Shown: in pieces, positions 54,462 to 62,256 of the stretch | Position numbering within the stretch: the first letter of the stretch is position 1 | Layout: each line of letters opens with the position of its first letter | NCBI GenBank assembly: GCA_964486455.1 | Contig: CAZAMP010000008.1 | Span: 40,607-104,606 of the forward strand | Length of the DNA: 64,000 nt | Direction of reading: 5' to 3' | From: CAZAMP01 sp964486455 | GTDB lineage: Bacteria; Eisenbacteria; RBG-16-71-46; CAZAMP01 | Program-made: the position numbers and the translations under genes | The notes under the pieces: model-generated | What the model was told of the DNA's origin: nothing | The model's input: only the letters and a program-made list of their open reading frames with translations | The model's database searches: none

Positions 54462-55262
54462 TCAGGATTCCACCAACCGCGTCACCACAATCCCTTTGAA
54501 CCGCTCGACACGGTCGAGGTACTTGCGGAGCGAGACCGCGACGACGCGCCCGCCGACATAGGAACCGGGAAGATCGTGTGAGGCCGCGTGAACCAGCTCG
54601 ACACCGCCGGTGGACCTACGCGCGATTCCCATGTGACCCACCACCGCCCCCGTTCGCTCTCGAATGTCGGCCGCCGCGCTGTTCGTCTCGTCAAGGACGA
54701 GGAACATCCCGTCTCCATCGCGCACGGCGTCGAGCCGCGCCGCATGGGCGGGGACGTAGTTGACGTCGCCGCCGGCGATGCGCGTCGTGCCGGGATCGGA
54801 AGCGACGTCGCCGATATCTTCGTTCACGATCCGTCCCAGCGCGCCGCCACGGATGAGATCCCAGCCGTGCGTGATTCGTGACGGATGTGCGTAGTCGACC
54901 GTGCCGTCCGGTCGGATGACATCGCTCGGCGACGCACCGCCGAAGCGCAGCGCCAAGGCCCGCCGGAGCGCATCCTCAGGCGAGTCGGCCGTGGCCAGCT
55001 CGACGACGCGACAGACGAAGAGCACACAGTCGATGTGGATGTCGTCGACCAGGCGTCCGCGTGAGACGTAGCCATCCGGCTCGTCGCCGAACACGTACGA
55101 TGCGTCGCCACGCTCGAGGAAGAACGAGGCCCAGAACGCGACCCGTCGCGAGAGAGGTTCACCGGACGCGCGCGCGAACGCGCCCAAGAGTTCATCGCGC
55201 GAAATGGCGTCCGGGCCTCCAATGTTCAGTCGTATGAGCGCGTCCGGAAGGGGCGCCGTCAC
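54462..55262 (-). CDS. DUF1460-like N-acetylmuramoyl-L-alanine amidase-type protein
   Basis: 266 residues from GTG 55262, overlapping the upstream gene's stop. A DC pair in DDIHIDCVLFVCRVVELA, followed by VGHMGIARRSTGGVELVHAAS and SYVGGRVVAVSLRKYLDR and IVVTRL, matches the DUF1460 (NlpC/P60-related) pattern with a catalytic Cys and His. Members cleave or are thought to cleave muropeptides. No signal peptide is visible, unlike most exported relatives, so the substrate is in doubt. Converges on dapD. Confidence 0.6.
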   Translation of the reverse strand: MTAPLPDALIRLNIGGPDAISRDELLGAFARASGEPLSRRVAFWASFFLERGDASYVFGDEPDGYVSRGRLVDDIHIDCVLFVCRVVELATADSPEDALRRALALRFGGASPSDVIRPDGTVDYAHPSRITHGWDLIRGGALGRIVNEDIGDVASDPGTTRIAGGDVNYVPAHAARLDAVRDGDGMFLVLDETNSAAADIRERTGAVVGHMGIARRSTGGVELVHAASHDLPGSYVGGRVVAVSLRKYLDRVERFKGIVVTRLVES

Positions 55263-56350
55263 GACCCGACCTCGCGGGCGGGATCGCGAGGCGGCATGCT
55301 TTCGCGCCGTGCACCGGTCAGGATGATGAGGTCGCCTCCCGCCGAGCCGCCGGCGGAGGGGCCGTGGGCCGCGACCTGCCGCCAAGCCGCCACGCCCAGC
55401 GCGGACGTGGGGTCGACGATGAGCCCGGCATCCTCGAGGGTCGAGTTCGCGTCGTGGATTTCGTCCTCAGTGATCCCGACGACGTCCCCGCCCGTGGCGG
55501 CCGCGGCGAGCCGGACTTCCTGCGCGCGGATCGGGTGCGTCGCGGATGCTCCGACGGCGATCGATCCCGTCGGCGTGACGGGACGCGCGGCGAAGAGCGC
55601 GGGCGGGTCCAGCACCTCGCCGGCCTTGGCGAGCGCTTTGAACCCGTTCAGCAGACCGAGGAAGAGTGAACCTTGGCCCACGCCGAGGAAGATCCGTTCG
55701 GGTAGCTTCGGCGATTGCTCGAAGATCTCGAACGCTGCGCTCGCGGTCCCCGCCTGGAAGAGCGGCTGGAAGATGTGGCTCAGAAAACAGACCCCCTCGT
55801 CCGCCGTTGCGACGGCGACCTTGCCCGCTTCCGATCGCGGTCCGGCCACGCGATGAAACCGTGCGCCGCAGTCGGTGATGACGGTCTCGCGTTCCATGCT
55901 CGTTGCGAGCGGCGCGTAGACGTGTGCGTCGAGTCCGAGCGCTTCGGCGAACGTGGCGAGCGCCAGTCCCGTGTTGCCGATCGAGTCGACGAAGACGGGC
56001 CCATCGGTTCCAGCCGCGAGGTTCGCGAGGATGGCGACGCCGCGGTCCTTGAATGATCCGGTAGGGTTGAGCTGCTCCTCTTTGACGAAAAGCTCCCGCC
56101 CGTTGATATGGATGCGTGAGAGCGGCGTCCAGCCCGTCCCCAACGTGACCGGGTTCTCAGGGAAGGGGAGGAATTCGGCGTAGCGCGTCATATCGTCGCG
56201 CTCGGGCCGCACGCCCGAGCGGGTGAAGCGGAGCCCGTGCAGTCGGAAGATGCCTCCGCATTCGCAGCGCCATTCCGCCAATGCGCGCTGCGGGGCGCCG
56301 CACCCGCGGCAGCGCGTCAAGGACTCGAAGACATTGGAAGATCCGTTCAT
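55259..56350 (-). CDS. Threonine synthase-like PLP enzyme
   Basis: 363 residues from ATG 56350. A zinc-ribbon-like N-terminus (LTRCRGCGAPQRAL, CECGGIF), GTGWTPL, the PLP lysine in EEQLNPTGSFKDRGVAI, SIGNTGLALATFAEALG, and a C-terminal DLIILTGAR glycine-rich end. It resembles archaeal/cysteate-type threonine synthases. It is followed by a DUF1460-like gene rather than other Thr genes, so its true substrate is unproven. No ideal Shine-Dalgarno. Confidence 0.85.
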   Translation of the reverse strand: MNGSSNVFESLTRCRGCGAPQRALAEWRCECGGIFRLHGLRFTRSGVRPERDDMTRYAEFLPFPENPVTLGTGWTPLSRIHINGRELFVKEEQLNPTGSFKDRGVAILANLAAGTDGPVFVDSIGNTGLALATFAEALGLDAHVYAPLATSMERETVITDCGARFHRVAGPRSEAGKVAVATADEGVCFLSHIFQPLFQAGTASAAFEIFEQSPKLPERIFLGVGQGSLFLGLLNGFKALAKAGEVLDPPALFAARPVTPTGSIAVGASATHPIRAQEVRLAAAATGGDVVGITEDEIHDANSTLEDAGLIVDPTSALGVAAWRQVAAHGPSAGGSAGGDLIILTGARRESMPPRDPAREVGS

Positions 56351-56512
56351 GGATGGATCTTCGGTGTCGGTGCGTGTAAGGTCAAGCTGCTGGTGACGGT
56401 GATCGTAGCCGAGCGGAATCCGCATCCTCATGGCTGTTTCGTGTTGTCCGGTGAGCGTGAGACGATTGCCACATCGACCCTCTCGACACTTCGTCTTGAA
56501 AGGAGCGCCGTC

Positions 56513-57373
56513 ATGAATAGTGTGCTGAGGTCCACGCTTCTTCTGACCCTATTGCTTTTACCAACGTCCGGCCCGCTGGCGGAGATGAGTGCCCCGTCGC
56601 CCGCGAGCGACCCGCGAGGCGCACAGTCGGAAACGCTTGATGATGCGGTCACCGCCGTGGTCGTGAAGTCGTGGGCGGGCGGATCGGTGCTTCTCGTCTG
56701 GCAGCATCTCAACGAGAATTGGAACCTATACGGCACGACACAGGTGGTGATCGACGAGACAACCCTGATCGATGTCGAGAGCTTCACGCTGGCCGATCTG
56801 CAGAACAGCGGAGCCGATGTCGTCATTGTGAGCAATCCCAGCGGAGAAGGCGCCACATGGTCACAGGATGAGATCGAGGCGCTGGCGACGTACGCCGCGA
56901 GTGGACACAATATCATCGGTACTACCTACCTCTATCGGTGGGGTGGAACCGACAATCGAGGTCTCGCGCCGCTCTGGGGCCATCGCTCGGATCTCGAATA
57001 CAATACCTGGCAGATTTCCGCCGAACCTACGGCCGCCATAATCAACGGCTCCCACTGTCTCTTCGTCGACATCAACGATCCAATGGCACTCGGAGGATTC
57101 CCCGTCGTTCAGGTCCCCGCTGATGACGTGTCGTGGGACACCGACGACATGAACGGCGCCGAGATAGTCGCCATCTCAGAAAACGCGTTGAACGTCGTTA
57201 CGCGCTATGACGCCGGCGCCTACCACGCGTACTTCATCAGCTATATGCCCGAATTCCAGGATGGCTCGGATGTCGACGCGACGCAGTGGCTCTACAACGC
57301 AATCGCCTGCCCGAAGGTGGCGACGCCGACGCTCGAGATGAGCTGGGGCGCGATGAAAGCGGCGTACAGGTAG
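56513..57373 (+). CDS. Secreted protein of unknown function
   Basis: 286 residues from ATG 56513 with AAAGGAG 8 nt upstream; the frame is open upstream but lacks a start context. A Sec signal peptide (about 1-23, STLLLTLLLLPTSGPLA) precedes a domain with DVVIVSNPSGEG, SGHNIIGTTYLYRWGG, PAILWGH-like APLWGHRSD and VTRYDAGAYHAYFIS, reminiscent of a flavodoxin/glutamine-amidotransferase-like or ThuA-like fold, though no catalytic set is clear. The last residues, TLEMSWGAMKAAYR, look like a short C-terminal motif (see findings). Confidence 0.7.
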   Translation: MNSVLRSTLLLTLLLLPTSGPLAEMSAPSPASDPRGAQSETLDDAVTAVVVKSWAGGSVLLVWQHLNENWNLYGTTQVVIDETTLIDVESFTLADLQNSGADVVIVSNPSGEGATWSQDEIEALATYAASGHNIIGTTYLYRWGGTDNRGLAPLWGHRSDLEYNTWQISAEPTAAIINGSHCLFVDINDPMALGGFPVVQVPADDVSWDTDDMNGAEIVAISENALNVVTRYDAGAYHAYFISYMPEFQDGSDVDATQWLYNAIACPKVATPTLEMSWGAMKAAYR

Positions 57374-57404
57374 GTTCCGAATCAAGAATCAGAAACAGGG
57401 CAAT

Positions 57405-57433
57405 GGCCGGCGGTGAGTTGTTCCCCGCCGGCC
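57405..57433 (+). terminator. GC-rich hairpin after the secreted-protein gene
   Basis: GGCCGGCGG (57405-57413) pairs perfectly with CCGCCGGCC (57425-57433) across an 11-nt loop, 32 bp after the stop. No T-run follows, so intrinsic termination is uncertain. Confidence 0.45.
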
Positions 57434-57530
57434 TCTACGATTCCGCCCGAGAGCCATGCCCACGTGTGGAGGGTACGTCGGCGTTTCACAGAGTTGATCC
57501 GCCAAGTCATTCCCTGCTACCGTCCCGCGC

Positions 57531-58334
57531 ATGGAGTTTGCCATTCTCGCAACCGGGAGCAGCGGCAATGCCCTCGCCGTCCGGCACGGTGACGGCGCGT
57601 TGCTCGTCGACGCCGGGCTTTCCGGGAAGGAAACCGTTCGGCGGCTTGCCCACTTCGGCATGAGGGCCGAAGACGTCCGCGGGATACTCGTGTCGCATCG
57701 GCACGGGGATCACGTCCGTGGCGCGCGCGTTCTGGCGCGGCGCTTCGGTTGGTCGATCGTGGGAACGTCGCAGACCCTCGAACACATCGGCCCCGGGGAG
57801 CTGAAAAGCGCTCCCGTGAAGGAGATCCGGCCGGGAGATCGCTTTCGGATGGCTGGGTTCTCGGTGCGCGCGTACGCGACGCCGCACGATGTCGCCGGGA
57901 GTGTGCAGTACGTCATCCGCTCGAACGGACGCTCGCTCACGTTGGCGACCGACATCGGCGAGGAGACACCGGCCGTCCGGCGAGCCGTCGGTGGCGCAGG
58001 GGCCGTGCTGCTCGAAGCGAACCATGATCCGGAGATGCTGCGGACCGGCCCGTATCCGGTCTTTCTGAAGCGGCGGATCGCGGGACCCGAGGGACACCTG
58101 TCGAATCCGGCGGCGGCGGATCTTCTCTCGCGCCTGGGGGAGCGGATCCCCAAGTTGGTCGTGCTCGGACACATGAGCGAGACGAACAACCGGCCCGAGG
58201 TGGCGCGACGCACGGTGGAGGATATCCTGGAGGACTCCGGTGTGCGGCCCGAGCGTTTGGAGGTCGTGCCGCAAGGCGTGATGCGAGGTTGGTATTCAGT
58301 ACCGAAATCGAGCGACGGCAGAGGAAACGCATGA
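57531..58334 (+). CDS. MBL-fold metallo-hydrolase (YycJ/WalJ-like)
   Basis: 267 residues. It begins with EFAILATGSSGNALAVRHGDG and GAGLSGKE-like LLVDAGLSGKETVRRL, then the metal motif SHRHGDHVRGA (HxHxDH), TDIGEE, LEANHDPEML and LVVLGHMSETNNRPE. YycJ-type enzymes act on DNA or cell-wall-linked stress in Firmicutes; other members are uncharacterised. It overlaps nadE by ATGA. Confidence 0.88.
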   Translation: MEFAILATGSSGNALAVRHGDGALLVDAGLSGKETVRRLAHFGMRAEDVRGILVSHRHGDHVRGARVLARRFGWSIVGTSQTLEHIGPGELKSAPVKEIRPGDRFRMAGFSVRAYATPHDVAGSVQYVIRSNGRSLTLATDIGEETPAVRRAVGGAGAVLLEANHDPEMLRTGPYPVFLKRRIAGPEGHLSNPAAADLLSRLGERIPKLVVLGHMSETNNRPEVARRTVEDILEDSGVRPERLEVVPQGVMRGWYSVPKSSDGRGNA

Positions 58335-60064
58335 GTGTCATTCGCATAGCGTTGGCGCAGATCAACACGACCGTCGGTGACCTTGACGGGAACGCCGATC
58401 TCGTCCGCCGATCCATTGACCGCGCGCGTTCGGTCGGCGCGGACCTTGCCCTGTTCCCGGAACTCACCATCCCGGGCTACCCGCCCGAGGATCTCCTGCT
58501 GAGGCCGAGCTTTCAGCGCGACTGTCACGCCGTGGTGGAAGATCTGGCGGCAGAGAGCAAGGGGCTGAGCGTGGTCATCGGAACGGTGGAGAGGTCGCCC
58601 GAGGGCCTTCGGAATGCCGCCGTGCTGTATCACGACGGCCTGCGCGTCTCGACGTACTTCAAGCAGCGCCTCCCGAACTACGGCGTGTTTGACGAAGAGC
58701 GATACTTCGAGCCGGGAGAGCGTCTCACCGCGGTCGATCTCAAGGATGTGAGGATCGGGATAACCATCTGCGAGGATCTTTGGGTGCCGAACGGACCTGC
58801 CGCCCCGCTGTGCCGCGACGGCGGCGCACAGGTGCTCTTGAATCTCTCGGCGTCCCCCTTTCACATCGGCAAGCCGGCCGCGAGAGAGCGGATTTTTCAA
58901 GACCTCGGACGTTCGTTGAGCTGTCACGTCGTGGTATGCAATCTCATCGGCGGGCAGGACGAGCTGATCTTCGACGGGAGTTCGCTTCACATCGATCCCC
59001 GCGGGCGCGCGCTCGCGCGAGGCAAGCAGTTCGAGGAGGACATGCTCGTTCTCGATCTCGTGACCACGGGAATGACGGACGCGAACGATCGCCGCTGGAG
59101 GCGGCCGGATCGGATCGATCCGCTGCAACTGAAACCCATCCAGCGGCGCGACAGTGTGCGTCCCTGGGCGGGCCTTCCGGAACCGCCGTGCGAGCCGTTG
59201 CTCGAAGAGCTGGACGAGGTGTACTCCGCGCTCTGTCTCGGGACACGCGACTACGTACGGAAGAACGGTTTCGAGCGCGTCGTCGTCGGTCTCAGCGGCG
59301 GGATCGATTCCGCGCTCACCGCGGTCATCGCGAGCGACGCCCTTGGACCGGAGTCGGTCGTGGGCGTGGCCATGCCGTCCGAGTTTACCGCTCCGGAGAG
59401 CACGGAAGACGCCCGCGAGCTCGCCGAGCAGTTGGGCATCGAGTTCATCGAACTACCGATCACGGGTGTGTACGAGCGCATGCTCGAGACGCTCAAGCCC
59501 GTCTTCGACGATTCGGAGTTCGGCGTGGCCGAAGAGAACCTTCAGGCGCGCATTCGCGGCAATCTACTCATGGCGCTCGCCAACAAGTTCGGATGGCTCG
59601 TGCTGACGACGGGCAACAAGTCCGAAGTCGCGGTCGGATACTGTACTCTCTACGGTGACACCGCCGGTGGGTTCGCGGTGCTGAAGGATCTCTACAAGAC
59701 CGCCGTGTATGAGCAAGCGCGGCTCAGAAACCTCCGCGGAATGGTCATCCCGGAACGAATCATGTCGCGCGAGCCGTCGGCCGAGCTGCGGCCCGATCAG
59801 CGCGACACGGATTCACTCCCGCGCTACGAAGTTCTCGATTTGATCCTCCGGGCGAGCGTCGAAGAGGAGCGATCGCTGGAGGAGATCGTCGAACTGGGTG
59901 TCGATCGAGAGCTGGCGATTCGGATTCTGGGCCTCATCGATCAGGCCGAATACAAGAGACGCCAGAGCCCGCCTGGCATCAAGATCACGCGCAAGGCGTT
60001 CGGCAAGGACCGACGCCTGCCGATCACGTCTGCCTACACAATCGGCCGGGGACAAACGCAATGA
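58331..60064 (+). CDS. nadE: NAD+ synthetase, glutamine-hydrolysing
   Basis: 577 residues from ATG 58331. N-terminal nitrilase-type amidotransferase domain (ALAQINTTVGDL, LALFPELTIPGYPPEDLL, the lysine in YFKQRLPNYGVFDE, and nucleophile Cys in IGITICEDLW). C-terminal synthetase domain with the PP-loop VVGLSGGIDSALTAVIA, RGNLLMALANKFGWLVLTTG, NKSEVAVGYCTLYGD and SAELRPDQRDTDSL. It makes NAD from deamido-NAD. Confidence 0.96.
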   Translation: MSVIRIALAQINTTVGDLDGNADLVRRSIDRARSVGADLALFPELTIPGYPPEDLLLRPSFQRDCHAVVEDLAAESKGLSVVIGTVERSPEGLRNAAVLYHDGLRVSTYFKQRLPNYGVFDEERYFEPGERLTAVDLKDVRIGITICEDLWVPNGPAAPLCRDGGAQVLLNLSASPFHIGKPAARERIFQDLGRSLSCHVVVCNLIGGQDELIFDGSSLHIDPRGRALARGKQFEEDMLVLDLVTTGMTDANDRRWRRPDRIDPLQLKPIQRRDSVRPWAGLPEPPCEPLLEELDEVYSALCLGTRDYVRKNGFERVVVGLSGGIDSALTAVIASDALGPESVVGVAMPSEFTAPESTEDARELAEQLGIEFIELPITGVYERMLETLKPVFDDSEFGVAEENLQARIRGNLLMALANKFGWLVLTTGNKSEVAVGYCTLYGDTAGGFAVLKDLYKTAVYEQARLRNLRGMVIPERIMSREPSAELRPDQRDTDSLPRYEVLDLILRASVEEERSLEEIVELGVDRELAIRILGLIDQAEYKRRQSPPGIKITRKAFGKDRRLPITSAYTIGRGQTQ

Positions 60065-60065
60065 A

Positions 60066-60191
60066 TGGAGGCGCGCATGCCTCGCGTTCGGAAGCACGAC
60101 CGGAAACGTCTTCGTGTCCGACGACAGCGGAGAGAGCTGGCGGTGCATCGGCAGTCATTTTCCGCCGGTCTACTCGGTGCGGTTCTGCTAG
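60066..60191 (+). pseudogene. Remnant: C-terminus of a BNR/WD40-type repeat protein
   Basis: In frame from 60066 to a stop at 60189-60191 the DNA reads LAFGSTTGNVFVSDDSG, then ESWRCIGSHFPPVYSVRF. This is the typical last repeat of BNR/sialidase-like or WD40/YVTN glycosyl-hydrolase-related proteins, which commonly end LPPVYSVRF. No upstream repeats remain, because nadE stop is directly before it, so about 37 residues survive of a protein that would normally be several hundred long. A full-length start is absent. It is a decayed gene end or the junction of a rearrangement. Confidence 0.7.
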
Positions 60192-60486
60192 TCGGTCCCC
60201 AGGCCAAACTCACACGAGGATCGATCCGATCGGCTGGGTGGGGGCAAGCTCCAGGGATCAGTTCCGCAGGTGTTCCGTGCGGGCGAATCGGCCCTCCGCC
60301 CGGCTCTATCGCACCATGATTGGGTGAGGCCTGGTGCCGGATCTTGTACCCGGGTACAAAACCCCCGCGTAACCTGTTGTATTCTAGCAAACTAAGATTG
60401 AATGGAGCGTCAAATAACAGCGACAGTTGGCTCGGGGGAGTGCGACCGTGGCGGGAACTGCATCATGACCCAGTGAAGGACCTGTT
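60192..60486. other. 295-bp noncoding stretch before moeB
   Basis: Convergent gap between nadE (+) and moeB (-) after the BNR remnant. Apart from the palindrome at 60344-60359 and a TATTCT at 60380-60385 nothing is recognisable. A 24-codon ORF starts at 60402 but has no Shine-Dalgarno. Confidence 0.5.
60344..60359. promoter_or_regulatory. Perfect 16-bp palindrome
   Basis: TTGTACCCGGGTACAA, eight bases mirrored without a spacer. The form suits a dimeric regulator's operator or a recombination/processing site. It lies in a gap with no adjacent gene start, about 130 bp beyond the moeB stop. Confidence 0.5.
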
Positions 60487-61929
60487 CTAGTACATGTGGA
60501 AGTCAGGATCGACGGATTCCGCCCATGCCACAAGACCGCCCTCGAGGTTCATCGCCCGCTCGAAACCGGCGTCCCGCAGATAGGCGACGGCGTGGGCGCT
60601 CCGGATTCCCACCCGGCAGTAGAGAACGAGCTCGTCGCGCGGGTCGAGCTCGGCCGCGCGCGCCGGCAGATCCTGGAGCGGAATGAACGTCGCGGCCTCC
60701 AGCCGGCAGATCTTCCATTCTTCCTCGGTGCGGACGTCGATGAGGCGCGCCCGCCCGCCCGCGTCGAGCCGCGCCTTGAGCTCCGCCGGCGTGATGTTCC
60801 ACTCTGCGCTCACCATTGGTCGCGAAGTCGCGGGGACCCCACAGAACTCCTCGTAGTCGATGAGGGTGTCGATGGTCGGATCGGTTCCGCACACCGGACA
60901 GCCCTCGTCCCGTCGGATGGACATGTCCCGAAATGCCATCTCCATCGCGTCGACGAGTAGGAGCCGGCCAATCAGCGTTGATCCTCGTCCGAGGATGAGC
61001 TTGACGGCTTCGGTGGCTTGAAGCGTGCCGACGAGTCCGGGGAGCACGCCGAGGACGCCGCCCTCCGCGCAGTCGGGCACCAAGCCCGGTGGCGGTGGCT
61101 TGGGGTAGAGGCATCGGTAGCAGGGCCCGCGCTCGGCCCAGAAGACAGACGCCTGTCCTTCGAACCGGTAGATGCTTCCGTAGACGTTCGGTTTGCCGAG
61201 CAGGGCACACGCATCGTTGACGAGGTAACGGGTTGGGAAATTGTCGGTACCATCGATGACGATATCGTAGTCGGGGATGATCGAGAGCGCGTTATCGCTG
61301 GTCAGCGCGGTCTCGTGGAGCTCGATTCGAATATGCGGGTTGATGTCTCGAAGGCGTTCCCCGGCGGATGCCAGCTTTGATCGACCGACGTCTTTGGTCC
61401 CATGCATGATCTGCCGCTGAAGATTCGTGTAGTCGACGACGTCGCTGTCGACGAGTCCTATTCGACCGACCCCCGCCGCGGCAAGGTAGAGGCCGGCGGG
61501 CGAACCCAGCCCACCGGCGCCGACGAGGAGCACGCTTGCCGATTTGAGCCTGCGCTGTCCATCCATGGCGACCTCGGGCAGTACCAGGTGTCGCGCGTAG
61601 CGCCGGATCTCGATCGGATCCAGGCGGATGTCATCAGCGGGCTCGCCCCCCAGCGCGCCCGGGTTGCGGGCGATGAGGAGGCGCACATGATCGCCGTGGG
61701 CCAGCGGTGTCGAGTCGCGGCTCGCCGAAGCTACGCGGCGGTCCCCGATTACCAGCCTGAGCCCATCACGGATCGAGCCAACGGCATCGACGAGGCCGTC
61801 CTTCGGATCCGAGAACCGCTCAGCAAGTGCGGTCATGAGATCCGCGACCGTGTCGCCCGCGAGGGGAATCGTCAGCTCTCGGGGTTTCCCCCCTGTGAGC
61901 TCTGATGGAAGCTGCACGGTTACCGTCAT
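60487..61929 (-). CDS. moeB: MoaD/ThiS-like + MoeB/ThiF + rhodanese fusion (molybdopterin-synthase adenylyltransferase)
   Basis: 480 residues from ATG 61929. Residues 1-95 are a MoaD/ThiS-like ubiquitin fold (TVTVQLPSEL..., GDHVRLLIARNPGALGG, Gly94-Gly95). Residues 100-360 are MoeB/ThiF: YARHLVLPEVAMDGQ, VLLVGAGGLGSPAGLYLAAA, DSDVVDYTNLQRQIMHG, DGTDNFPTRYLVND, and zinc CxxC pairs CYRC and CPVC. From about 375 a rhodanese domain ends with Cys438 in LVLYCRVGIRSAHA. MoeB-rhodanese fusions activate MoaD/ThiS/CysO-type sulfur carriers; the N-terminal carrier-like domain is an uncommon addition. Confidence 0.9.
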   Translation of the reverse strand: MTVTVQLPSELTGGKPRELTIPLAGDTVADLMTALAERFSDPKDGLVDAVGSIRDGLRLVIGDRRVASASRDSTPLAHGDHVRLLIARNPGALGGEPADDIRLDPIEIRRYARHLVLPEVAMDGQRRLKSASVLLVGAGGLGSPAGLYLAAAGVGRIGLVDSDVVDYTNLQRQIMHGTKDVGRSKLASAGERLRDINPHIRIELHETALTSDNALSIIPDYDIVIDGTDNFPTRYLVNDACALLGKPNVYGSIYRFEGQASVFWAERGPCYRCLYPKPPPPGLVPDCAEGGVLGVLPGLVGTLQATEAVKLILGRGSTLIGRLLLVDAMEMAFRDMSIRRDEGCPVCGTDPTIDTLIDYEEFCGVPATSRPMVSAEWNITPAELKARLDAGGRARLIDVRTEEEWKICRLEAATFIPLQDLPARAAELDPRDELVLYCRVGIRSAHAVAYLRDAGFERAMNLEGGLVAWAESVDPDFHMY

Positions 61930-61957
61930 TTGCCCGCTTTCCCGTCGATTCGCCTTG

Positions 61958-61975
61958 GAGCCCCGCGTGGGGCTC
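61958..61975 (-). other. Hairpin in the moeB leader
   Basis: GAGCCCC (61958-61964), loop GCGT, GGGGCTC (61969-61975): a perfect 7-bp stem, 29 bp before moeB in transcript terms. Possible structure in the 5' leader; no known riboswitch seen. Confidence 0.4.
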
Positions 61976-62256
61976 ATCCACCCAGTAGCGTAAGCGATCG
62001 ACCGGCCAGCGTCATCCCGTGATGGAGGGTTCCGCGTCGGCCCCGGCGCCAATCACCGCGGCGGTACCCGGAAACGCGAGCCTCCGGTCGGTTTCGCGGG
62101 CCGCGCGTGGGTCGGCAAAATAGCTAAGGGGCATGATCGGCGTGGCCGATACCATATCGGCCGCGTTGACACGTGGATTCCAACTCTCTATCCTCTTTGC
62201 TTCATCATCCTTACGTGAACTTGAGAGACGACTCTCACCTGACGGAGGCGTAGCGC
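61976..62256. other. Divergent gap moeB-cysS
   Basis: No gene. It holds the cysS promoter (62166-62194) and a small GAGAG/CTCTC stem (62223-62236) in the cysS leader. The open reading frame continuing upstream of moeB to 62052 has no clear start. Confidence 0.5.
62166..62194 (+). promoter_or_regulatory. Promoter of cysS
   Basis: Perfect -35 TTGACA (62166-62171), a 17-bp spacer, -10 TATCCT (62189-62194, four of six). It is 62 bp before the GTG start. Confidence 0.7.

Noticed and set aside
57710..59128. Long minus-strand open frame opposite the MBL and nadE genes
   Set aside because: Spans two well-identified plus-strand genes and has no motif of its own; a codon-bias shadow.
60402..60476. 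24-codon ORF beyond the palindrome, possible leader peptide
   Set aside because: No Shine-Dalgarno, and no gene on the same strand to regulate.
62195..62256. T-box or other riboswitch in the cysS leader
   Set aside because: The leader is short, with only a 5-bp GAGAG/CTCTC stem and no T-box sequence or terminator/antiterminator.
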